From the NCBI GenBank assembly GCA_002332795.1, contig DDBP01000346.1, positions 1 through 13,864 of the forward strand: DNA of 13,864 nucleotides, given 5' to 3'. Both the position numbers and the translations under genes were made by a program. Source of the DNA: Anaerolineales bacterium UBA2029. GTDB lineage: Bacteria; Chloroflexota; Anaerolineae; Aggregatilineales; Aggregatilineaceae. Below are positions 1 to 5,482 of this stretch, one piece after another; position 1 is the first letter of the stretch, and every line of letters starts with the position of its first letter. The notes beneath the pieces are model-generated. The model made no database searches. It had not been told where the DNA came from and worked only from the letters and a program-made list of their open reading frames with translations.

Positions 1-35
1 ACTGATCACTGAAAACTGATCGCTGATCACTGCCA
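1..35. repeat. 7-bp tandem repeat array, five units
   Basis: The first 35 bases divide exactly into five 7-base units: ACTGATC at 1-7 and 15-21, with variants ACTGAAA, GCTGATC and ACTGCCA. The array ends three bases before the ATG of the following gene, and it may continue beyond the left edge. Short heptamer arrays of this kind resemble the short tandemly repeated repetitive (STRR) sequences known in cyanobacterial intergenic DNA; that likeness is by form only. No ribosome binding site is visible in it. Confidence 0.75.
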
Positions 36-38
36 ACC

Positions 39-1172
39 ATGATCAAACCGCGCGCCTTGTTTCTCCACATGTCAGTTCGGCCCTGGGCGATCGTCCTGCT
101 GCTGAGCCTGATCTACCTGAGCGCTATCTTCGTGACCAACGACGGCGACCCGCTGACGTTCGTCACGCCCGGCGAATGCTTCAGCGCCTGTACCGGCGCC
201 GACGGGACGGACTGCGCCGAGGGCACCGAGGGGTACGACGGGCAATTCGCCTACTACATTGCCCGCGATCCCGTCAACTCGCCGGACTGCCTGGATGCCC
301 CCGCCTATCGCCTGCAACGAATCCTGCTCCCCGCCCTGGGCCGCGCGTTGAGCCTGGGGCAAACGCCCCTGATTCCCTGGGCGTTCGTCGCCGTGAACCT
401 GCTGGCTCTGGTCGTCGGCACCGCCTTGTTCGAAGACCTGCTGACCGCCGCGCGCGTCAGCCGCTGGTACGCGCTGACCTACGGGCTGTTCGCCGGCGTG
501 TTCATGGCCGTGCGCCTGAGCACGACCGAGGCGCTGGCCTATGGGCTGGTCGTCGGGGCGCTCTGGCTGGCGACTCGCGAACGCTGGGCAGCGGCGGCGA
601 TCCTGCTGGCGCTGGCCGCCCTGGCCAAAGAGACGACGCTGCTCTCTGCCGCCGGTATCGCGCTCTTCCTGCTGGGGCAGAAGCGCTGGCGGCGCGCCGC
701 CCTGGTGACAGTCATTGCCGCCGCGCCGTTCCTGGCCTGGCAGATCGTGCTGATCGCCTGGCTGGGCACACCGGGGATCGGATCGGGCGGCGCGCTGGCG
801 ACTCCCTTCGAGATCATCCCCTACGCGGGCGTCTGGCGCATCGCCACCGAGGGAGGACTGCTGGTTTTCCTGGTGCTGGGCGTGCTGCTGGCGCTTCCGG
901 CGGCAGTGCTGCCCAGCCTGTGGGGACTCTGGCGAACGCTCCACGACTGGCGGGGCGGGCGCTGCGATCTGTCCGCGTGCCTGCTGCTGGCGAATGCGGC
1001 CATCATGCCCTTCGTGCCCTTCTCCACCTACCGCGAATTCCTGGGACTGCTGCGCTTCATGCCCGGCCTGGTGCTGGCGATCGTATGGTACGCGGCGGTG
1101 CACCGTCAGCGGCGCGCCCTGCTCTATAGCACGCTGTGGATTGCCCTGATCGCCTTCGTGATCGCTGGATGA
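39..1172 (+). CDS. Polytopic membrane protein, probable cell-surface glycan (GT-C-like) protein
   Basis: 377 residues, very hydrophobic, with about nine membrane segments. The first segment (about residues 16-32) is followed by an extracytoplasmic loop with Cys47, Cys51, Cys59 and Cys84 and the motif GYDGQF (65-70), then a YYIARDP stretch and APAYRLQR (87-94). A later LAKETTLL stretch lies near 195-202. The GYDGQF...RDP...R.QR pattern is one I associate with a family annotated as cell-surface glycopolymer formation proteins (AZOBR_p60025-like). By architecture it resembles GT-C glycosyltransferases, where an acidic residue in the first outer loop is catalytic. The ATG at 39 gives the longest reading; an internal ATG at 69 (MSVRPW) would start nearer the first membrane segment, and neither has a clear Shine-Dalgarno. 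It is convergent with the operon that ends at 1195. Membrane location is confident; the exact family is moderate and the substrate is unknown. Confidence 0.8.
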   Translation: MIKPRALFLHMSVRPWAIVLLLSLIYLSAIFVTNDGDPLTFVTPGECFSACTGADGTDCAEGTEGYDGQFAYYIARDPVNSPDCLDAPAYRLQRILLPALGRALSLGQTPLIPWAFVAVNLLALVVGTALFEDLLTAARVSRWYALTYGLFAGVFMAVRLSTTEALAYGLVVGALWLATRERWAAAAILLALAALAKETTLLSAAGIALFLLGQKRWRRAALVTVIAAAPFLAWQIVLIAWLGTPGIGSGGALATPFEIIPYAGVWRIATEGGLLVFLVLGVLLALPAAVLPSLWGLWRTLHDWRGGRCDLSACLLLANAAIMPFVPFSTYREFLGLLRFMPGLVLAIVWYAAVHRQRRALLYSTLWIALIAFVIAG

Positions 1173-1205
1173 GTTGGGAGTCTGGAGTCACGAGTCAGGA
1201 GTCTG
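1171..1205. repeat. 7-bp tandem repeat array (GAGTCTG type)
   Basis: Five contiguous 7-base units: GAGTTGG (1171-1177), GAGTCTG (1178-1184), GAGTCAC (1185-1191), GAGTCAG (1192-1198) and GAGTCTG (1199-1205). It fills the gap between two convergent genes. The TGA stop of the plus-strand gene (1170-1172) overlaps its first unit. The stop (1195-1197) and last residues of the minus-strand gene are encoded inside it. No stem with a T-run is seen, so I do not call a terminator. Confidence 0.8.
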
Positions 1206-3627
1206 GAGGCGCGGCGGAGCGGGAACGGCGCAGCCCCAGCAACGTCAACGCGATCAGCAGCGCCAGCGCGGAGACGCCCGCACCCATCGTAAAATGGTTG
1301 ATGCGGTAACGGAAGACGACCTCGGACTCCCCGGCGGGCACAGCGACCGCCTGAAAAGCCAGGTTCGCCCGCAGGATGGGCGCGGGCGTACCGTTCACCG
1401 TCGCCGACCAGCCCGGATACCATGTCTCGGCCAGGACCAGATAGGCGGGCGTGTCGGTCGAGACACGGAAGCGGCGCTCGGCGGGATATTCCTTGAGCAA
1501 CTCGAGGGAGCCAGACGAAGATGCCTCCTCTCTCTGCCCCTCCTCTACAGCCAGATCAGAAAGCAGAGAGCCGCCCGCCAGGACGACCGTCTCCGCCGGA
1601 TTCCAGGCGGGGTCGCGCAGCGCAGCGACCACCGCTTCGTCGGACGCGGCCCACACGGCCTCCAGCACCAGCCAGGCGGTCGCGCCATCAGCATCGGGCG
1701 CGATCGCTGGATTGACCCCCTGCCAGCCGTCCGGCGTGATACCAAAGGCGCGCGTCACCCCCGCCGCCTGCAATAGCGCGCTGGCCCCCGTCCCCAGTTC
1801 CTCGATCAGCGACACGTAGCGACTGTGCAGCTCCGGCAGCAGCGGGTCGTTGTTGTCCAGCGTGTAGACGCGATCGAGCATGGTGATATTGGGCAACAGC
1901 GACGCCCGTAGCTCGTCGCGCCGCCGGACGGCGATCCGGTAGTCGCCCAGGTCAAAGAAGCCCTCGACCGGCGGCTTCTCCTCTTCGTCTTCGTCGGTGC
2001 CGAAGGTGAGATCGTGCTGATACTCGTCGAACCAGTACACGCGCCCCGCCGGAATCGCTTCTGCGCGCCGCTCGAAGAAAGAGGCGGAAACGGTCGGGTT
2101 CAGCCCGTCGGCGAACCAGGCCAGGTCGAGCGTCACCGCCAGCAGCACCGTTGCCCGCCACAACGGGTGCGGCGTCGTGGTGGCCGGAGCGAGCGGCTGT
2201 ACCAGCGTCAGCAGTGCGGCGACGGCGATCCAGGCTCCAGTCGCGGCCACGGCCAGCGCCATTGTCTCCAGTTCCGGCAGCGGCAGATTCCCCCAGATGC
2301 GCGCGCCCAGGGCCATGGCCGCCATGCCACCCCCGCCCGCCGCCGCCAGCCGCGACCAGAAGACGGTGCGCGGCCCGCGTCTCCACTGCTCCACACCTAT
2401 GCCCGCCAGCGCTGCCAGCGATAACTCAGTGAGGATCAGCCAGCGCACCGGCTCGCGGAAGGCGTCGAAGGTGGGCACATGATCGTAGAAGAAGCGAAAG
2501 GTCGGGTTGTATTTGCCCAGAGCGAAGAACAGGCCGATCAGCGCCAGCCCTGCCCAGAAGGGGACGGTTTGCAGCGTTGCAGCGGGAAGGGCAGCGGGTA
2601 CGCCGTTGTGGGGGCGGGTATCCAAACCTGTCCCTACCCCCCTCCTGCGGGCAAAGAAACGGGCGCGCGCCCAGGCCAGCACCGCCGCCCCCGCAGCGAT
2701 CAGCGGGATGACGCCCACGTAGGCGGCATCCTCGAAATAAGCGCCCTCGGTGTAATAACTGCCATCGGCGGGCGAGCCGAAGAAGTTGGGTGCGAACAGG
2801 GCGATCAGCCGCGCCGGATGATACGACAGGTTGGTCAGGCGTTCGTAGTCTACGCCGGAGGCGCGGTCGGAGTGACGCAGGTACTCGGCGGTGGGTAGCA
2901 ACTGCACGGCAGCGATCCCCGTGCCCAGTGCGACGCCCGCCGCGACCAGGATCAGGCCGCGCGCCCGCCTGCGCCACGACGCCGTGCACCTGCCCCAGAC
3001 CGTCAGCCACAGGGCAAACGCCCCCGCGCCGAGCAGTCCATACCAGGCCGTCTGCGCGTGCCCGGCCAGCAACAACAATCCCACGGCCAATCCCAGCCCG
3101 CCGAGGTCGCGCCCGCGCTGCTGTGCGAGCAGGCGGTATACCAGCCACAGTACCCAGGGTAGCCAGGCTGCGGCGTCGTGCGTGGGGAACGAGCCGAGCC
3201 GCGCGATCAGGTAGCCGCCCAGCGCGTAGCTCAGCGCGCCGATCCCACGCCCAAAGGCGCTGTACCCCAGCGCGCCACTCAGCAGCCACATGCCCAGGCC
3301 AGCCCAAAGGATGTGTAGCAATGCCACCAGCGACATGGCCAGCGGGCCGGGCAGGAGCAGCATCAACCAGTTGGGCGGGTAGAAGATGGCCGTCTGATAG
3401 TTGGCGAGCAATGGCGCGCCCGCACCCAGGTAGGGATTCCAGGCGGGCAGGCGACCGGCGCGTAGCTCGGCGAAGGCGAACTCGCGCCAGGGGTAGAACT
3501 GCAGCGTCGGCAGGCCCCAGAAGAAGGTCTCTCCAGCGAAGATGGCCCGGTAGAGCGTCAACACGGTGCCTGCCAGCAACGCCAGCGGCAGCCAGCGCGG
3601 GACATCGCGCGCCGATCGCTCACTCAT
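1195..3627 (-). CDS. YfhO family membrane protein (GT-C-type)
   Basis: 810 residues, near the usual YfhO length. Family marks: an N-terminal segment, then TLQFYPW (41-47), LPAWNPYLGAGAPL, AGHAQT (189-193 region), a PTAEYLRHS stretch after AAVQLL (about 239-253), and a C-terminal extracytoplasmic domain with ETWYPGWSATVNG and a final membrane segment. YfhO of Bacillus subtilis is a GT-C enzyme needed for lipoteichoic acid glycosylation, so a role in transferring lipid-linked sugars is likely. One oddity: the first-loop Asp usual in the family before the Q..YP motif is not seen here (sequence FFWGLPTLQFYPW), whereas the paralogue at 5475-7712 has it (FSDAMTSHWP). Second oddity: residues about 329-345 encode a palindromic repeat (see 2608-2637). 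The ATG is in an 8-base overlap with the preceding gene (ATGAGTGA), with GAGGTG just upstream, so translation is probably coupled. It is the last gene of the operon. Confidence 0.9.
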   Translation of the reverse strand: MSERSARDVPRWLPLALLAGTVLTLYRAIFAGETFFWGLPTLQFYPWREFAFAELRAGRLPAWNPYLGAGAPLLANYQTAIFYPPNWLMLLLPGPLAMSLVALLHILWAGLGMWLLSGALGYSAFGRGIGALSYALGGYLIARLGSFPTHDAAAWLPWVLWLVYRLLAQQRGRDLGGLGLAVGLLLLAGHAQTAWYGLLGAGAFALWLTVWGRCTASWRRRARGLILVAAGVALGTGIAAVQLLPTAEYLRHSDRASGVDYERLTNLSYHPARLIALFAPNFFGSPADGSYYTEGAYFEDAAYVGVIPLIAAGAAVLAWARARFFARRRGVGTGLDTRPHNGVPAALPAATLQTVPFWAGLALIGLFFALGKYNPTFRFFYDHVPTFDAFREPVRWLILTELSLAALAGIGVEQWRRGPRTVFWSRLAAAGGGGMAAMALGARIWGNLPLPELETMALAVAATGAWIAVAALLTLVQPLAPATTTPHPLWRATVLLAVTLDLAWFADGLNPTVSASFFERRAEAIPAGRVYWFDEYQHDLTFGTDEDEEEKPPVEGFFDLGDYRIAVRRRDELRASLLPNITMLDRVYTLDNNDPLLPELHSRYVSLIEELGTGASALLQAAGVTRAFGITPDGWQGVNPAIAPDADGATAWLVLEAVWAASDEAVVAALRDPAWNPAETVVLAGGSLLSDLAVEEGQREEASSSGSLELLKEYPAERRFRVSTDTPAYLVLAETWYPGWSATVNGTPAPILRANLAFQAVAVPAGESEVVFRYRINHFTMGAGVSALALLIALTLLGLRRSRSAAPPDS
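2608..2637 (-). repeat. Imperfect palindromic element translated within the YfhO gene
   Basis: About 30 bases forming an imperfect hairpin: on the minus strand GTAGGGACAGGT pairs with the closing ACCCGCCCCCAC around a short loop, with 3-4 mismatches. It encodes roughly residues 331-341 (GVGTGLDTRPHNG region) between two membrane segments. It resembles the GTAGGGGC..GCCCCTAC palindromes that I associate with intergenic DNA of Chloroflexota; that is recognition by form. The reading frame passes through without a stop. Confidence 0.55.
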
Positions 3628-5482
3628 GCGGCACCTCGTAGATCAGCACGGGCGCGGTCTCTGCGGACGGCAGGGCGAGCGGCAGATCGAGCGTCTTCCC
3701 GGCTCCGGCGAGGGTCTGCTCCTGCGGGCCGAAGAAGACGTAGTCCACCACCGCCAGCAATTCCTGCTGCGCCGGGGGATCGAGCGTCCCGGCGAAGAAC
3801 TGCCGCGCGATTTCCTCTTTGCGCTCCGCGTCTACCGTCTCCGGCCCATGCCCCACATACGCTTTGAGATCCGTCCAGGCGGGCAGCACGTTGCCCGTCT
3901 CCTTCAGCGCCAGCACCACGGCATCGCGCGGGGCGATCCGGTTGAGCGCAGTCATCGCCCGTAACTCGGCGCTCGGCTGAAAGATCGGGCGATTCGGCTT
4001 CAGCGCTGCGAACAGCGCGCCCAGCCAGAGCAGAGCTGTGCCGCTGAGCAACGCCGTCAACCAGAAGGCCCGCGCCCGCCGCCACTGTCGCCCGTGCGGA
4101 AAGCTCAGGCGCATTCCGGTGACGGCCAGCACACCCAGCGGGACGATGACCCCTTCCAGCAGGCGGCGCTGCACGTTCACCGGCAGGTATACCAGGATGG
4201 GCGCGGCGATCACCCAGGCCACCAGCAACAGGTGCGGGAGACTCCCCCGCCGCCAGGCCCGGCGCGCGCCGATTGCGGCAGGGACGGCCAGCAAGGCATA
4301 AGCGAGGGCGTAATGTCCGGGGGCGGGCGAGGGCAACTGATTCTGCGCCGACCAGGTGCCCAGCACGTCGTTGGTCAGGAAGGCCACGGCAGTTAGCAAC
4401 AGCAATGGCAACGTGATCAGCGCCGCCGTCCCCCCTTGCCAGGCCAGCGCCCAGGGAAAACGCCGCGTCCGTAGCCAGGCGGCGAGGCCCCACGCGCCCA
4501 GCACGGCATAGATCACCGCCAGATAGAAGGGCACGCACAGTCCCACGACGATCCAGCACAGCCCGGCGGCCAGGCCGTAGCGTAAGCCCCAAATTATCTC
4601 CCCATTCGACCCTTTTTTCGCTGCAAGCCTGAAAACAGGCGAGTGGTGAGAGGATTTGGCGTTGGAAGCAGCTTCTGACTTCACCTCATCCCCACTCGGC
4701 GCTGATGCGCCTTGCTGTCCCCTCTCCATGTATGGAGAGGGGGCGCTCCGAGCGGAGCGAGGAGGGGGGTGAGGTAAGAAGCGCAGGCCGGGCTTTGCAC
4801 CTCTCTGGTCACGCGCTACCTCTGAGCCGTTGAGTGAGGACGGCGAGTGATTCTTCTCCAATCCCCGGAAGAGCGCCAGCATCCCGCCCAGCAGCGCCAT
4901 GCGCGCCAGGGCCAGGTGCGGCAGCCCCAGCAGGATCAGGAAACTGAAGCCCTCCGGCACGTAGTAGTCAACGGGCAGCGCCTCGCTGATCCCGCTCAGC
5001 GCCACCAGCCACCCCACCCCGCCGCCGAGCGCAATGGCCAGCAGCGCTGTGAAGCGCGTCGCCGGTCGGTGCAGGAAAACCGCGATAAAGCGATAGGTGA
5101 GCAGAATCAGGCCGACCCCACAGACGATCCGCGCGGCGTGGAAAGAGAGCGTCAGCGCCGACGGCAGATGCGCGCTGTGCGAGTCCACGAACAGGGCGGT
5201 CAGTTTGCCCAGCAACAGATAGGGCAGGAACAGCGGCGCGCCGTCGTGCGGCTCGTGCGTGTAGCGCAGGGTGAACAGCCAGTCGCCGCGCGCGCCCAGG
5301 CGCATCTTGGCCAGGTAGCTGTAGCCGTCTTCCACGCCGAAGACAAACCCGCCGAACGTCCAGCCGTCGCCCGCTGCCAGCGCCCCCGCAAGGTAAGGGA
5401 CGGTCGTCAACAACATCAGGGCCACGGCGAAGCCGATCACTCGCCGCCACTCCGCCGCTGAGACGCTCGTCTGCTCAGGCAT
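3620..5482 (-). CDS. GT-C-like polytopic membrane protein with repeat-derived loop insertion
   Basis: 620 residues. Clearly paralogous to the protein at 7687-9354. Shared marks are an AAEWR start, an acidic first loop (D52, YSYLAKM), PHDGA before a YLLLG stretch, AQNQLPSPAP (379-388), NVQRRLLEG (436-444), GHGPET (544-549) and YVFFGPQE (581-588). These match D56, AQNETPSPAP (293-302), NLQRRL (351-356), GHPFET and FWGPQE in the paralogue. The motif spacing shows about 81 extra residues here, between PHL (188) and AQN (379). They are the polar stretch about 209-295, which contains a palindromic repeat at 237-267. Without it the length would be close to that of the 555-residue paralogue. The family has no name I can give; the architecture suggests a GT-C-type glycosyltransferase or a partner of YfhO. 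The ATG lies in an 8-base overlap with the preceding gene (ATGCCTGA), and GGGAGG 8 bases upstream fits a ribosome binding site. Confidence 0.85.
   Translation of the reverse strand: MPEQTSVSAAEWRRVIGFAVALMLLTTVPYLAGALAAGDGWTFGGFVFGVEDGYSYLAKMRLGARGDWLFTLRYTHEPHDGAPLFLPYLLLGKLTALFVDSHSAHLPSALTLSFHAARIVCGVGLILLTYRFIAVFLHRPATRFTALLAIALGGGVGWLVALSGISEALPVDYYVPEGFSFLILLGLPHLALARMALLGGMLALFRGLEKNHSPSSLNGSEVARDQRGAKPGLRFLPHPPPRSARSAPSPYMERGQQGASAPSGDEVKSEAASNAKSSHHSPVFRLAAKKGSNGEIIWGLRYGLAAGLCWIVVGLCVPFYLAVIYAVLGAWGLAAWLRTRRFPWALAWQGGTAALITLPLLLLTAVAFLTNDVLGTWSAQNQLPSPAPGHYALAYALLAVPAAIGARRAWRRGSLPHLLLVAWVIAAPILVYLPVNVQRRLLEGVIVPLGVLAVTGMRLSFPHGRQWRRARAFWLTALLSGTALLWLGALFAALKPNRPIFQPSAELRAMTALNRIAPRDAVVLALKETGNVLPAWTDLKAYVGHGPETVDAERKEEIARQFFAGTLDPPAQQELLAVVDYVFFGPQEQTLAGAGKTLDLPLALPSAETAPVLIYEVPHE
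4598..4858 (-). repeat. Insertion-like segment inside the GT-C-like gene
   Basis: The part of the gene that has no counterpart in the paralogue at 7687-9354, corresponding to residues about 209-295. Its translation is polar and Ser/Arg/Pro/Gly-rich, unlike the hydrophobic sequence on both sides. It holds the 93-bp palindromic element (4683-4775), a small perfect hairpin GCCTGAAAACAGGC (4627-4640), and two copies of GGCGAGTG (4639-4646 and 4842-4849). The edges are approximate because they come from aligning motifs by eye. Confidence 0.6.
4683..4775 (-). repeat. Palindromic element A (93 bp), translated in frame
   Basis: Terminal inverted repeats ACCTCA(C/T)CCCC at each end enclose three further hairpins. 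These are GGCGC-TGAT-GCGCC at about 4699-4712, a perfect 11-bp-arm stem CCCCTCTCCAT/ATGGAGAGGGG at 4719-4742, and GCTCC-GAGC-GGAGC at about 4745-4758. The whole would fold into a cloverleaf-like shape. It is 31 codons long and encodes residues 237-267 of the minus-strand gene, from Pro-His to Glu-Val, with MERGQQGASAPSGDEV at the end. Element B at 6934-7023 is the same family in the opposite orientation. Confidence 0.85.

Noticed and set aside
72..1103. Long antisense open frame (343 codons) opposite the first membrane gene
   Set aside because: Its translation is Gln/Gly/Arg-rich with no hydrophobic or domain pattern. It is a shadow of a GC-rich coding strand. Similar long shadows opposite the other genes were left out for the same reason.
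1173..1194. Transcription terminator between the convergent genes
   Set aside because: The gap is filled by heptamer repeats and has no stable stem followed by a T-run on either strand.
1695..1712. GCGATCGC (HIP1-like octamer) as a sign of cyanobacterial DNA
   Set aside because: I noticed only an isolated occurrence; HIP1-rich genomes would show several per window of this size.
4683..4775. Element A as a tRNA gene, because of its cloverleaf-like fold
   Set aside because: No TTCGA T-loop, no CCA-type acceptor stem and no anticodon-loop layout; the stems are C/G-rich repeat arms.
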